From the NCBI GenBank assembly GCA_050084985.1, contig JBITNC010000002.1, positions 33,108,001 through 33,172,000 of the forward strand: a stretch of DNA of 64,000 nucleotides, given 5' to 3'. The position numbers and the translations under genes are program-made. Source of the DNA: Nageia nagi. Its lineage: Eukaryota; Pinophyta. Within the stretch, counting starts at the first letter, position 1; each line of letters opens with the position of its first letter. Below, in pieces: positions 1 to 12,894 of this stretch. The notes beneath the pieces were generated by a model. That model was given only the letters and a program-made list of their open reading frames with translations. It was not told the origin of the DNA and did not search any database.

Positions 1-600
1 TCTAGTTATAGCCTCTTTATCATTCATTTGATCTTCTCCAAAACTTTTAACAAAAACAAAGTAGGTAAGGTAGAAGAAATCATCAAATGTTGGTAAAGAA
101 AAAAGTTGTCAAGTAGTACATGGCTCAGGTTTTCTTGGTAAAGGATAGGACTTCTAAAGGAACTAAAGTTTAACACTAGGGAGATGTGGGTGAACTTACA
201 AGACTATTAGATTTTGGTATATATGAGGGAATACTAGCATGGACATTGGTATTAGCATTCACATTGAGGTACAAAAGATGTATGGGGTCTTTTTTGGATG
301 GCTTACAGATGTTTCTAGTGTGTATCAGATAATGGGTAGTGGTAATGCATCCTAGTGCAAATCTAGGGTTCTAAAGGAAGTTTGAGAAAATAAATGAAAT
401 AAAATCTCATACACTACTGTATGTGTAATAAAAACTAGAAATTACATGAACATGAACAAGAGAAAAATTTCATATCTTTTTATCATTTTAGAGTGATATT
501 ATTAACAAATTTGATGCTTGTATTCTAATATTTGGCTTTAACAAAGTTAAGTAATGGATTGTTGAAGATTCCCATAATCTTACTATACTCATGTTAAGGT
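1..600. other. AT-rich, unassigned
   Basis: I see no coding frame, RNA gene or clear repeat here. It may be the continuation of the minus-strand gypsy remnant to its right, because protease and pol sequence would lie on this side, but no recognisable motif survives. Confidence 0.4.
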
Positions 601-639
601 TCCCATAATTATTTGGGCTTATCATCTAATTTTTTGTCT

Positions 640-2960
640 CATACTTGTGGAAAATACACCTTCATTTGATCAATTAAATCATGTATCTTTTTGAGTAATG
701 GTATACAATATTTTATAATATGACCTCACAGTTGATGATATTCATAAAATTGATCTTACTTATACTCACTTGGAACACAACTATAAAGGATGGTTGCTCA
801 TGAGATTTAGGTGGTGTGACTAGCAATTTTTGCTTGATCAAGGCTTTTGTAACCTCATCAATATCTTCATGTATAGGCATAAATTTTCAACTAGGAAATT
901 TCAAATACTTTGTATGAACTAATATCTCATATTTTTAACTTCTTTTATTCATTCTTTGTTATTATTTATTGTAGTATTGATTTCACTTTTGTAACTATTG
1001 GTAATTCTTTTTTTTGTTCATTTTCATACTGATGTTGAGGTTATAATGGTTACTTATCTCTTTTTTATTTTGATTATATCTTCCAATATCCATATCTGAT
1101 GTGCAACCTTTCTTTTTCTATCAAATATTGAATAGATATAGGTAAAGGTAACTTTCAATAATCAAAATATTTTTCATTGTACTTTTGTTGAAGAGCTTCA
1201 ATGAATGTTATGATTTTCATGTTATCATCCTCATGTACCTGATTTTCCATTTAGTCGAATATATGATGAATAATTCTATAAATTATCCTTCTATTTTTTT
1301 ATCTTCGTTAAATCATTGAATGTTAACTTTTTTATGATTTGAATCCAATAGTGATCACAAAATAGGATCTTTATTTGTCCAAAGTTTTCAATACTATCAT
1401 GTGGTAATTTACTAAACCATTCCTTAGCATCTCTTGTTAAATACATGGGAAATAATTTTGCATGTAATTCATCATCGATTGTGATTAGTGAGACTTCATC
1501 AAAAAAGATACATAAATGCATGGATCAGTAGTACCAATGAAATTTGTAAACTTCCAATATTTGCTAGTATTTAACATAATTGATCTAATTCTCATGCATA
1601 AGGGATTGTTATCTTAATTTCTTGGATATTCCAAACCTTATTATTTTTACATTTTCAAGACTCTCTATTGCACGATGTTGACTTTTGTATATCTTTTATA
1701 TTTATTGCTTGAAGTGTTGTTTCTAAGGTTGGTATTTTTGAAGTTATTTGAATATTTTTCTTGATATTAACTAGAATTTATCTTGAAATTTATCCTTGTT
1801 CAAATATTAATAATTGTTATCTAGGCCTAAAGAATTCAAAAGCTCCACTTTTGTTATTTCTATCATGGATGATATTATGCAAAGTTGTAAAAACTAACCA
1901 TTCTCTATCATTATGAGGTAATAATAACATGTGCTCTTTGTTACACTTTAGTAATTACACATTTTTGATGTCAATTTCTTATTGATTCCATCCAAGAATA
2001 GCTTGCATATCTTAAGCAAGCAATCTATCAACATCTTCCTCTTGATACTTTAATTATTCTTGTACAATGATAGGACATCAGATTAATTATTTGCTCTTAG
2101 GTTTAAATAATCATATTTTTCTTTTGTAATCATCTTGTACTTTCTAAATAAAAACCTTATAATAGGATACTTTTTGTGTTATAATCATTTTTATAATTTC
2201 AAGTTCATATACTAAATAGAGAAATATGGACTTTATTTTGTTATCTCCCTCTAACCAATATGAGTATGGCATATCAACTTCTTCAAGTATTTTGTTAATC
2301 TCTTCATATTTTATAGGTTCTTCTAGATCACACTCATCTTTAACTAACATAATTCTATCTTTTTCAAATTCTTCAACCCATTCAACTTGTATAAATGTAT
2401 CTTCAATGTTGTTCAATGTAATTGTATTACTAACTTAATCTTCCTAATGAAGCAAGTCTTACAATGTGGAAGGTTGGATAATGTTATGGCTAGTATTTTG
2501 GGTCACACTAATATTCCCTTGGTGAATTCATGCTTATGTATGTGGCTTAAGAATGACTAAAGGAGTTCATACTATTTGTTCCATTTGAGGCTTAACATCC
2601 ATACTAAGAGTAACACTAGCATTGATGTGAGCAGTCATGTTGGGGTATGGAAGAGCAAATAGTTGGATATTATGTATATTTGTTGACTTGTTTATGAAAA
2701 ATTCCATATTTGTATTACCTATTGTAAGATTCATTTCATCAGAAGGTATACTTTCCTTATATTTGTTAAAATTATATAATATTCATTGTTTCATTACTTC
2801 TTCATCTATAATTGCATTGATTGCATAATATTTTTCTTCATATGGTAGCTCATTAAGAAGTTTGATTAATGTGTGTTTATTTTCTTTGTAATTCATGACT
2901 ATTTTTAATATCTCATCATCACTTAAATGTGTAATAATATCCTCTTTGGTTGTAATATGA
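640..2960 (-). pseudogene. Decayed Ty3/gypsy gag (capsid and zinc-knuckle region)
   Basis: Minus-strand remnant of a retrotransposon gag, which would build the virus-like particle. The clearest part is 1291-1521, where the core capsid pattern is readable (LFPMYLTRDAKEWF, then a pattern ending in F.DHY), as in the plant Ty3/gypsy gag family. Further downstream on the minus strand, at about 660-780, a degenerate knuckle-like stretch reads roughly YHQL-GHIIKYC followed by an LI-Q-like helix. Upstream, 2144-2416 and about 2830-2960 keep short acidic open frames (for example EEFEKDRI and LSDDEILKIV) that fit a gag N-terminal region. Many stops and shifts; not functional. No protease or RT was found to the left, so the element is truncated or decayed beyond recognition. 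Confidence 0.6.
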
Positions 2961-3843
2961 GGGATGTACTAATTTATTAGGGTTTAAAATCCATCATTGG
3001 TAGAATGAATCCTCTAATTTACTATCTTTACTAAATTATCATAGCTTTCTACAAAAATCTCTTTATCTTAAAGGCTTTCATTACCTTCTTTGGTTATATA
3101 TCCTTGTAAATCTATAGATTGTTTCTTTTTATAGATTCTTTCATTTCATCTTCAAGCAAATTTTGGTATACTAATATTTCTTTATGTGGAGATCTTTCTA
3201 ACTATAGGATTAGTAGGTGCACCAAAGATATTTGTATTTTCATTGCTAGTAACATAAAATTCCTTTACAATGTGATATGTAAACAAAACCCTTAATATGA
3301 TTGTCATTGTAATAGAATTTTAATGTAAGTTCAAAAGTACTTTTATTCTAACCCTAATTAAGAGAAATAAACACTAGAAATGGATGGGTGCCAATATATT
3401 GGTATGTGTTTTGGTACACCTAGAGCTTTGGCCTAAATGAACTAAATACATATAAATATTTAAGTATGTAATATCTAAGCTATTTAACTCAAATAAACAT
3501 ACATGATAATAGGAAATAATGAAATAACATAACTAAGATTCTATCGAATCAAGAATAATGAGATAAAAGCATGCACTAAATAGATGGAATTAAATTTAAG
3601 ATAAATACTTGTGTGTCCTTACCTATGATGGAAATGAGTATATACAGGATGAAATTTTTGAAGAGCAATGATCTTGATGTGCAAACTCCATAAACAAGAA
3701 TAGCAAGAATCCCAACATGGGTGCTAGGTATCAAGAGTTTAGCATAGATGTGCATACTAGCATAGGTTGAGCCAAGTCAAACATATGATTGGACAAAATG
3801 GATGAGAAATATGCTCAAGTGGTAATAAGAGGATTAATGATTA
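2961..3843. other. Unassigned; possible LTR/leader of the gypsy remnant
   Basis: No coding pattern is seen. The position, upstream of a minus-strand gag and next to a copia fragment, would suit a decayed LTR or leader. A phrase at about 3618-3640 (ccttacctatgatgg) loosely resembles one at about 11830-11850, but I could not define LTR ends. Confidence 0.25.
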
Positions 3844-4985
3844 ATGATGTTTTTTGAAATGAATGACTCATACAAGTCCAAGATCACACTTAGAGATGAT
3901 AAATATATTCAAGTTGAATGCATGGGAGCTATGGAGGTGTCTAAAAATGAAGGTAACAAGAGGATTAATGATGTATATTTCATTAAAAAATTGAAACATA
4001 ATTTGTTGAGTGTGGGGAAAATAATGGAAAAGAACTACAACCTTTCTAAGGATAGAAAATGTACATTTTTTTATAAAAATAAAGGGCATAAGCATGTCAC
4101 CACTATTCCCATGACAAAGAATAGATTATTTCCTCTTAAATTTGATGATAAAAGCTCCAATTTTGCTAATGTTGATATTGATGACAATAGTTGGCTTTGC
4201 CATTAGACATATAAGAATCTCAACTTTGCAAGTTTAAGAAGCTTGGTATCCAATGAGATGGTGTATGGATCACCCAAGGTCCAAGAGCATAAAAAAGTAT
4301 GTGTTGGATGTGTTATGGGAAAGTATTCATGATCAAGCTTCCCAAAAGGTCAAGCATGGAGAGCCTCTTACCCCCTCCAATTGGATCTACTTTCTTAAGA
4401 ACAAGAATGAAGCTTTTACATACTTTAAGGAGTTAAAGAACATTGTTGAAAAGCAAAGTGGTTATTATTTGAAATTTTTAAGAATAGATAGAGGGGGGGA
4501 GTTTTGTAGTAATGAATTCTTGCAATATTGTAAAGATTATGGTGTGAGAAGGCAACTCACTACTACCTACACTCCATAAAAAAATGGTGTAGCTTAATGT
4601 AAGAATAGAACTTTGGATAATATGGTAAGAAGCATGCTCCAAACTAAAGGTTTAACTAATAGTTATTAGGCTGAAGCTATTAGGATAGTAGTGTATATTT
4701 TAAATTGATTTCCAACCTCTAGTTTGGATGGCATAACTCCTTTTGAGGCATGGTATGATAAAATACCAAATGTGGATCATTTTAGAGTGTTTATTGCTTG
4801 GGTTATGTGCATTTTCCAAAGGAGCATAGAAAAAAATTAGATCCAAAGAGTGAGCCTTGCATATTTATTATTTATTATGAAATAAATCAAGCACATAAAT
4901 TGTACAATCTCAAAAATTATAAAGATGTTATTTCAAGAGATGTTATTTTTTATGAAGGAAGAGCATGGGGTCATCAACAATAACT
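3844..4985 (+). pseudogene. copia pre-integrase and integrase, broken
   Basis: Integrase would insert the cDNA into the host chromosome. The protease/pre-integrase marker LKHNLLSVGK is at about 3991-4020. A damaged HHCC zinc region follows at about 4190-4330 (SWLCH, LNFASL, then VCVGCVMGK with C-x2-C intact). The catalytic core keeps LRIDRGGEF (second Asp) near 4480-4505, and the segment with the catalytic Glu reads NGVA-stop-KNRT near 4585-4610, so the Glu codon is now a stop. 4798-4983 holds the C-terminal copia pattern (KLDPKSEPCIFI, then VISRDVIFYE). At least two frame changes and several stops. Confidence 0.75.
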
Positions 4986-5364
4986 TGTTGATGATGGATC
5001 CTTTGATGGAAGCTCTTAAAATATGCAAAGCTTCAAACAGTCCATAAAATCCCACACAAGTGTAGCCCAAAGATGTTCCAAGTAGTGGTGATGCATCTCC
5101 AAATAAGAATGGTAAAGTAAGAGGTAATAGAACACTTGAAAATCATTCTCCTTCTCAAATGTTAGATAATAATTTTTCAAAGAGAGTAATAAGAGGACAA
5201 CCAAAATAAGTAGATCAAGTAATTAAAAGGCTAGAAAATCTTCATTTGTATAGTGAAGAGTTGGATGGTAGAGTTAATTAGCTAGTTTTGCATTGGTAGA
5301 TAGTGCTAATTTAGATCTTTATTATTTTAAAAATACATGTACTAATGATGTTTGAATGAATTCC

Positions 5365-6065
5365 ATGGAAGAGGAGATGCACTCCATTAAGAAAAATGAT
5401 ACATGGGAACTAGTTGAGCTTCCAAGAGTAAAAATAGTTGTAGGCTCTAAATGGGTCTATAAAATAAATTTTAATGTTGATAGCACCATTTAGAGGCACA
5501 AAGCTAGGCTTGTATCCAAAGGCTTCACTCAAAGATACATCATATACTATGAGGATAACTTTGCTCCTATTTCTAGATAAGAAATCATTAAAATGGTTCT
5601 TTTCATTGCTTCTCTCAAAGGCTAGAAGGTATACCACTTAGATGCAAAGAGTGCATTCTTGAATGGATATCTTAATGAAGAGATATTTGTTTCTCAATCC
5701 CAAGGTTTCAAAAAGGAAGGTAAATAGCATCATGTTTATAGGTTGAAGAATTGTATGGAATCAAGCAAGCCCCATGGGCTTGGTACTCACAAATAGATGG
5801 GTATTTCAAGAATTTTGAATTCACAAGAAGCAAAAGTGAACCAACTTTATACTATAAACATGATGGTACTAATTTCTTGTTGATTTACCTTTATGTTTAT
5901 GATCTTATTTACATGGGTAGCAATTCTAGATTGAATTATACTTTCAAAAACTTCATGATATAATAATTTGGAATTAAAAATCTTGGTCTTATGCACTATT
6001 TTCTTAGTTTGGAGGTATATCAAGATGATAAATAATTTTTTATTTCTCAAACCAAGTATGCTATT
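5365..6065 (+). pseudogene. copia reverse transcriptase, broken
   Basis: Starts with the usual copia RT opening (MEEEMHSIKKNDTWELV, about 5365-5415), followed by SKWVYKINFN and HKARLVSKGF-like sequence. The later part includes YGIKQAPWAWYSQID (5754-5798). The catalytic YVDD box is altered to YVYDLIYMG (about 5893-5919), so one catalytic Asp is lost. Internal stops occur (for example at about 5578 and 5725). Confidence 0.75.
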
Positions 6066-6068
6066 GAT

Positions 6069-6834
6069 TTGTTGCATAAGTTTGGCAACTTTATAGCTAT
6101 TTTCACTCCCATTGCTCATGGAGAACACTTAAGTAAATATGATGGGGCTGTTGAAGATGATATGCACAATTACAAAAGAATTATTGGAAGCTTGATGTTC
6201 TTAACAAATGCACAACCTAATATTTTTCATATTATTTCACTTGTGTCCAGGTACATGAGTGCTCCTTCAAAGATTCATTTAAAGGAAGCTAAAATAATTC
6301 TAAGATGTGTAGAAGGTACTTTAATTTTTGGCATCCATTACCTCAAAAATAAACATGTAAAACTTGTTGTATATAATGATAGTGATTGGGGTAATAATAT
6401 AGATGATAGAAAATCAAATTCTAGTAATTATTTTAATGTTAGTTCTAGTCCTGTTAGATGGTCTTATAGAAAATAAAAAATAGTTGCTTTTTCCTCCACT
6501 AAAGTTGAATAAATTGCCATACTAGTACCAGCACATTGTTATGGATGAGGAAGATTCTATAAGAGATTGAGAAAAAAAATTGGTGCAACTACCTTGTTCT
6601 ATGATAACCAAAGTGTTATTTAGTTTACTAAGAATCTTGTACATCATTCCAAATCAAAACACTTTGATATGAAATATTATTTCATCAAATACATGGTTGA
6701 GAAGAAGATTGTTGATTTCCATTATTACAATATAGAGAATAATCTAGATGGCATGTTCACCAAGGGCATTTCTACATGTCAATTTGTAAAGCTAAGAGAC
6801 TACCTGGTTAGTCCTCTCACCTTTAAGGGGGAGT
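6069..6834 (+). pseudogene. copia RNase H, broken
   Basis: Degrades the RNA strand of the RNA/DNA hybrid. 6069-6476 carries the RT/RNase H linker (IGSLMFLTNAQPNI) and the RNase H core (YNDSDWGNNIDDRKSNS). 6669-6834 keeps the C-terminal end pattern (DGMFTKGISTCQFVKLRDYL). It runs directly into the polypurine tract at 6826-6834. Stops interrupt the frame around 6475-6560. Confidence 0.75.
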
Positions 6835-7289
6835 ATATTGGAGATTCATGTTTTGCATTTTTGTTAGAATGAAACTCATTGTATTTCATCTATCTATGGA
6901 AACATTGTTGTATTTCTACAACACTACTCATTTCTAAAAATGCCATTATGTTTCTATAGACCTAGCATGTTTCATCAGAGTTTTTGTTAATTACAAATAT
7001 TTAATATATTTTGATCCATTTTTCTTACTTGCATGATGTTGTAAGGTTTGTTACTTTGTAATGATAATGGGAGAGTGTATCAAAACTTGTTTAAAACTCC
7101 CATTTAGTTATTTTTGTTCAAATTTTGGTGGATTTGTATAATAATCCATAGCATTCATTTTTGGTCCAATTTGTAAACTCCATGAGCTTAGATCGATTAA
7201 TCATTAAAATCCTATATATTGTACTTCTAATTTTCTAATTGAATCAAATTGTTGTATGCTTAATTCTTTCTTATTCTCTTAATTGTAAC
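6835..7289 (+). repeat. Probable 3' LTR of the truncated copia element
   Basis: Begins immediately after the polypurine tract with tatattgg, plausibly a mutated TGTTGG, and could end at the tgtaaca near 7289. No second copy exists in the window, so the limits are inferred from position only. Confidence 0.35.
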
Positions 7290-7331
7290 ATAATAAGTTA
7301 ATTTAAAAATATTGATACAAGATGGATCTCT

Positions 7332-8400
7332 TTGTATGAACTTGCACATAGAGTTTATGAAGAATGTACATCTTTAACATATTTAATGTGGAGACATCAA
7401 ATGGAGGTTTATAAGAAAAATTATTTGCAAACATATGTAATAAATTTAGAGACATTATTCATATTGTGTAGTATACTTCCAATATTCAATGAACTGCATA
7501 CTTCGATGAAACATGCTTGAGAAAGATTGATAATATTTTTAACTTCATAAGTTTGATAAAGCAAGTATATCTTACATTAGATAACTTATACATATCTACA
7601 AAATCATTTTTGGACTAGAATTTAAGAATTGAAAAATTATAATAAACATCAAACATCCTTATAATTTTGTGAAAATTAATTTGTTTGATTTCTTATGTGT
7701 ATTAATTCATGGAACTAAGACACAAATGAAATTTAATCATATATGAATGGATTTTGCAATAGCTGAAGTTAAAGCAATTTCGATGAATAGGTTATTATTT
7801 GAGAATATTATAATTGATACAAAGAGAAATTTGGTTAAAATTGTTGAATCTCTAACAAGTGAAATATGGGACCATTTTAAAATAAATGGGTTACTTAAGG
7901 CCATGGCTATAGTAAAATTTAATTTTTAACATGTAATACCATAATAATAAAAAATTACTATGAAGTATTAGTATCATAAAATTTTGATTTCTTTAATTAA
8001 TGATTTTACTAAACAAGTAGAGATATCATTGAAATTTAAGGTATTTTAAACAGTGAACATTTGAAGGATCAATCAAGTTCTTATTTTTCTTTAAGAATGA
8101 TGAAACAAGTTAAGTTAATGAATGATTGTGCAAAATGTGGTTCTATAACATGATTGTGAATAAAAATAGATTTAATTAGTATCTTACATGACATAATAAG
8201 TGAATATTTTGCATTAGCTAACTTGTGCTAGATGATGATCTTGGAATCTACAAAGGGTGAAAGGATTTCTAGCACATTAAGTTTTTTAAAATATAAATTT
8301 CATAATAGATTAGATAAAAATTTAGAAATTAATTAAGAATATATATTTCATGTTAGATGATTCAAGCTTTTTCAATCAATATGTAAAGAAATAAATATCA
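7332..8400 (+). pseudogene. hAT-like transposase remnant
   Basis: Plus-strand degenerate coding region. Open stretches at 7332-7520 and about 7617-7926 form a coherent protein-like reading once stops are skipped (ELHTSMKHA, KHPYNFVKINLFDFLCVL, FENIIIDTKRNLVKIVES). Near 8248-8320 the reading GERISSTLSFLKYKFHNRL resembles the C-terminal dimerisation region of hAT-superfamily transposases, where an ER-FS-L--K---RNRL pattern is usual. The three parts are in the expected order and strand. I see no terminal inverted repeats or 8-bp duplications. It could instead be a related zinc-finger gene fragment. Confidence 0.4.
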
Positions 8401-8529
8401 TAGAGATAGACATATGACATGCATAATAATATTGATAGTGAAGTTGACTCTTAGGAGTTACAAGACATTGAATTTTAATTTTGGATTGCATTTAAAATTA
8501 ATATATTTTTAGGTGCCATGGATATTTTG

Positions 8530-8860
8530 AACTAAGCAATTATTATAAATTAGTTACTTTTTATCTAATTATTTTCATCATGAGTATTTTTAGTGTGGTT
8601 GATTTCATTAAAGTTTTTAAATATCTTGATCATGAGTATTTTGATTTGGGAAAGTATTATAAATTTAATGGATTTCATTTAATTATTTTCATCATGAGTA
8701 TTTTTAGTGTAGTTAATTTCATCAAAGTTTCAAATTATTTTCATCATGAATATTTTTGTTATTATAAGTTGAGCAAGTATTAAAATTTAACAAGCTTCAT
8801 CAAACTATTTTCATCATAAGTATTATTAATGTTGTTGATTTCATAAATAAATTTTAATCA
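8530..8860. repeat. Tandem repeat, ~115-bp unit, three decayed copies
   Basis: The phrase ttttcatcatgag/aag begins at 8572, 8686 and 8808, giving periods of 114 and 122 bp. The flanking words (agtattataaattta, gttgatttcat) recur in the same order. Short open frames across it are by-products of the repeat. Confidence 0.8.
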
Positions 8861-9283
8861 TGGGTAATAGATATTATTCATTTCTTTATTAATATACTAA
8901 AGCATATATTATTCCAAAAAATCCCAAATCCCATAGTAAAAAAATTTATATAAAAAATATAAATCATAGCAATTTTTATATTATACAAAATAGAAGTTTA
9001 AAAAATTGATTTAACATTCATAAAAATATGACTCAAATGAGCCAATTATCAACAGAAATTTTACAATAGCTTAAACAAGTGCAAGTTTTATCAATGGAAG
9101 GATTAGTAGAAGGTTAACTAGCCAAAGGTTCATCATTAATAAGTTCATCAAAAGTTTGTTCTAGTTGCAACTGATCTAAAGCATCCAAAAAGATTAAATC
9201 ATAAATTTTATCTTTGATTGTAGTTGATAATTCTAATTCTTATATAAATATTTTTGTAGAAGAATTGCATAGAGTTTGTTGAG

Positions 9284-9310
9284 ACACACACACACACACA
9301 TATATATACA
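9284..9310. repeat. (AC)n-(AT)n microsatellite
   Basis: About eight AC dinucleotides followed by about four TA dinucleotides. Confidence 0.9.
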
Positions 9311-11000
9311 TACTTTATCATGGATATTTCTTTTATGTGTATTATTTTGTTTAACTAAGAGAGTATTTTATTTCTTCAAATGAACTTATCCTTCCAAGAT
9401 TTCGATTACATCTTTCATATAAATATTATTCAAGTTTAATGCTATTTTGAAATTCTTGTATTTTTTCTTACAAAAATATGTAAGATATATTAGAAAAATT
9501 TGAAAAAAATAAAAATAATCTAAGTTGAAAATAAACTTAATAGTTTGCATTCATATACCTTATATAGCTCCATTTCACTAGTTGAATGTCTAACATGCTT
9601 CTTATCAAATACCCATTTTCTATAATATGCTTAGTCCTTTGTATTAAATTTCTCAATAATAATTAATTATAAGTTCAAAACACCATTATAATAGTAAATC
9701 TCTATATTCATATTACTAAAGCATCTATTTTACCTGGTTCACTTTCCATTATTTTAAATAAATCTTCACATCATGTCTGCTAATTATAGCATGCAACTAC
9801 TTATTTGATCATGGCCTTTTATTGAAACTTTGAATCATGAAAGGCCATAAAGTATTCAGTAATAGTTTCAAAATCACCATGATAACTATCTAAAAATAAA
9901 TTTTCAAGTGCAAAAATCCAAACTAGATGGAAGCACAATACTGGTGATGGAAGCAATTGATGTAGATTCCTACAAGAGACCAAAATAGATCTCCAAAATC
10001 AATTCACAAGACACAAGTAAATCAATGGAAGAATAAAATTCACAAACACAAATTCTTTATTCTTCTAAATATACACTAACTTTTTTCAAGTCTATTACAA
10101 ACTGTAATATAAAATGAGGAAACTCTACTTCAAAAAAAATAACCAACCGCCTGGAAACTAGGACATTACTAAAAATAGCAAGTTTCTAAAGATAGGAAGA
10201 TAGAAAGTTTCTAAAAATAGAAAATTCCTTGGATTATACCCAAACTTGGCATACAAGCCTAGTTAACATGGACTAAGATGTAGCCCAAATTATTCTCCTA
10301 AATAAAATCTACAACAAGATATTAAAATCTACTTATTGGAAAATCTTGAAAACTAACACTAGAAGCTAATTTTGGGGCACTAAATGATGGATTTAGGATG
10401 ATTGAAAAACTTTCCATTTGGGAACATGTCGAATCATGAAAATCCATATCTAGCTCTCCTTAAAATTTCAATATGATCTAACAGTAGGATAAAAAGTTAT
10501 GATCATTGGAAGTTGCATTAGAAACTATAACAATGGTATCCATTATATCTATTGTGGGTTATTGTTAGCCTTGTGTAATAAAATATTTAGGATTAAATTA
10601 TCATGTTACATTTTCATCATTTAAATCATCATCCATATTAATAGGCATACTAGACCTTGAAATTAAGAATATTCAAGATAGATACATTGTTAATTTCCAA
10701 AGAGAATGGTCTAGTTGAAGCCTTAGGAATAGAAGGAGAGAAATATGTACAAGGAACTATGCTTATACTATATAGAGGGAGCATAATATTGATATTGAGA
10801 ATCTTCCCCCTACATAGTGATAATTTTGAAATAACTATAATGTAAGGTAACAAATTAGAAAAGTCTATATCATTATGCATAAGAAAATAAGAATAAATAA
10901 AACTTATGAGTGGTGGGAGTGTGTAGATATTTGAACTATAATATATTTTGTATAAAAAATAATAGGAAAGTATTTAGTTAATAATACATATAAGCATTTT
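9311..11000. other. Unassigned AT-rich DNA
   Basis: No confident gene. On the minus strand, short protein-like stretches occur around 9040-9240 (TTIKDKIYDLIFLDALDQLQ) and 9800-9890 (YHGDFETITEYFMAFHDS). They could be traces of a decayed retroelement gag, but they are too short to classify. Confidence 0.35.
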
Positions 11001-12120
11001 AAAGATAAAACTAGAAATACACTCGAAATTGTAGAAATTGGGTTTATAAGGCTAATTTGAGGCTCAATAGGCTATTGGATTTGGTCTATCATCTTTTCCT
11101 TTTTTGATGAAATAGAGATAATGAATTCATCCTCATTCTAATTTATGTCAATCATCTATGTCTCACCATTCCCTTCTGATAAATGGGCCTTTTTCCCAAA
11201 GTCATGTTTCCTAGTGATATGTTATATTATTCAACAAAAGTAACAAAACCTTAATACAAATAAAAATCTAGAATTGGTTATAAAATTTATCTTTTAGAAA
11301 AGAATAATCTACTAAAATTTCATTAGAATTCATGCCTAATTATGGATATTAGAATGAGGGCATGTAGGGGGATTTGCATTTTCACTACCAAGTACCTTAT
11401 ATAAAAATTTATAATAAAGAGCTAATAGGTAATTGATTCCATAGAAATGTAAATTTATGCTTTTGGTAGTTCTCAACTATGCTTTAAGCCTATTAAAAAT
11501 TTAGGTACATAAATCATATATTTTACCCTAAAGGGGCCCAATAATCTAGTAAGTTAAGACCCCATAAAGGAATATTGAAATTCCATCCTTGAATAATAAT
11601 TCAACTATAAAATAATTATTCTACAAACTGAAAAAACTCATTCTAAATTTTTAACACCATTAATCCCCAATTAGAATTTTTTTTAAGCCTACAAAAAATA
11701 ACATATAAATAATAAAAATTAATAAAATAAATCAAACTTAAAATATAAAATTGCCAAAGATAAATGATAATGGAAATATATGATATTCAACAAGTAACAA
11801 ACTTGTGCCTATCAATATGGGAAATCATGTACTTACCTATGATACTTACTTATTATGGATGAAAGGAATTGAGATATGAACAAACAACAACAACATGGAG
11901 ATACCAAAAAAATTATTGCTCATCAATCTATCAGAAAAGGGTTATTATCAATCCCTAACAAGTCATTATCGATCCTCAGCAAGTCACCATTATTCTTCAA
12001 AGGGTCATTGTTGGTCCTCTTTTGGATGAACTACATGTCATGATCAAGTTTGATAAATCATTCATCTACTCAGATGTCAGAAATGTGCATAATAATGGTA
12101 GAATAGATTGCATAAGATAG
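11000..12120 (-). repeat. Probable distal part of element C's 3' LTR
   Basis: Element A (12121-33574) is inserted here. On its other side, 33575-33902 is LTR-like sequence ending at C's polypurine tract. The sequence left of A should therefore be the rest of C's 3' LTR. The outer end cannot be fixed. Around 11935-12015 short words such as tcattattgatcctc recur in imperfect form. Assignment is by position only. Confidence 0.35.
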
Positions 12121-12826
12121 TGTTAATACCTAAAAGGGAATTTTAATTTAATTAAAATACCTTTTAGGTATTCAAAATGATTTATTTATTTAATTAAATA
12201 AATGCTCTTATCATTGTGCACTTTCATATACCTTTATGTTTTATGATAACAGGTCAATGTAGCATCGCAATAAGCCTAAGGAGGAGCCTTAGCACTAGAC
12301 CTATTACCTATAAAGGTGAAGGGGTTATGCATAAGAAATTATGACATGATCTTGAATCCTTGATACATGGTAATTACTTGTGTCATTCTTGACCAATGTT
12401 TCTTAACACCATGTATCATATCTAGATTTTGTTATACACTAAGCTTTGCATTCCTACAATCCTTTACATCCATTTGTGATCAATATTTTGAGCTTCTAAG
12501 GGAAAATAATGACACCAAGCAAAAGGGAAAGGTAATATAGAATGGTAAAACCAATAGAAACCATTGGGATCCTAGCATCAATGTTGGTTTGAGATCAGAT
12601 TGGTAGCTCTATTATTTGGAGAAGCTCATCGTTCATCTTCTTCAGTAGCATATCATCTTCATTCATTATGATAGGTAGTTGTATCTTCTACAAATCTAGT
12701 TTGATAGGTCAAGGTTAATAAGGTTATTATCATCTTTCATGTCATCATTCACTATTATTTCATGGTTAATTGGTTAAATTGAATATGTTGTAAATAACCC
12801 TAATTATTATTATTTTGATTATAACA
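12121..12826 (+). repeat. Element A 5' LTR
   Basis: About 706 bp, TGTTAATACC to ATAACA. It aligns along its length with 32855-33574 with clear but substantial divergence and small indels, so A is old. The first 50 bases contain an inverted repeat (listed separately). Confidence 0.8.
12127..12170. promoter_or_regulatory. Inverted repeat near the LTR terminus
   Basis: Arms TACCTAAAAGG and CCTTTTAGGTA pair over 11 bp, and inside them ATTTTAATT pairs with AATTAAAAT around a single T. The structure sits 6 bp inside the LTR end. The right LTR keeps a weaker version (about 32861-32905). A role is unknown; it could affect the RNA end or integration. Confidence 0.6.
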
Positions 12827-12827
12827 A

Positions 12828-12843
12828 TTGGTGAACCTAACTT
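12828..12843 (+). other. Putative primer-binding site of element A
   Basis: Just inside the 5' LTR, after two spacer bases, is TGGTGAACCTAAC. Starting with TGG (complement of a tRNA CCA end) fits a primer site. I cannot name the tRNA. Confidence 0.45.
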
Positions 12844-12894
12844 CTTTTCAACACATCGCTTTATCCTTCACTAGTTGTGCCAAAAACTCTAGGT

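Larger units (their letters stand above)
3844..7289 (+). mobile_element. 5'-truncated Ty1/copia retrotransposon
   Basis: Domains occur in copia order on the plus strand: protease tail/pre-integrase, integrase, RT, RNase H, then a polypurine tract at 6826-6834 (aagggggag) and a probable 3' LTR. No gag, no primer-binding site and no 5' LTR are recognisable upstream of 3844, so the 5' end is lost or unreadable. The coding part has many stops, several at expected Trp or Gln/Arg codons, consistent with old cytosine deamination. Confidence 0.75.

Noticed and set aside
3868-4095. Minus-strand 75-codon frame
   Set aside because: Antisense shadow of the copia pre-integrase region.
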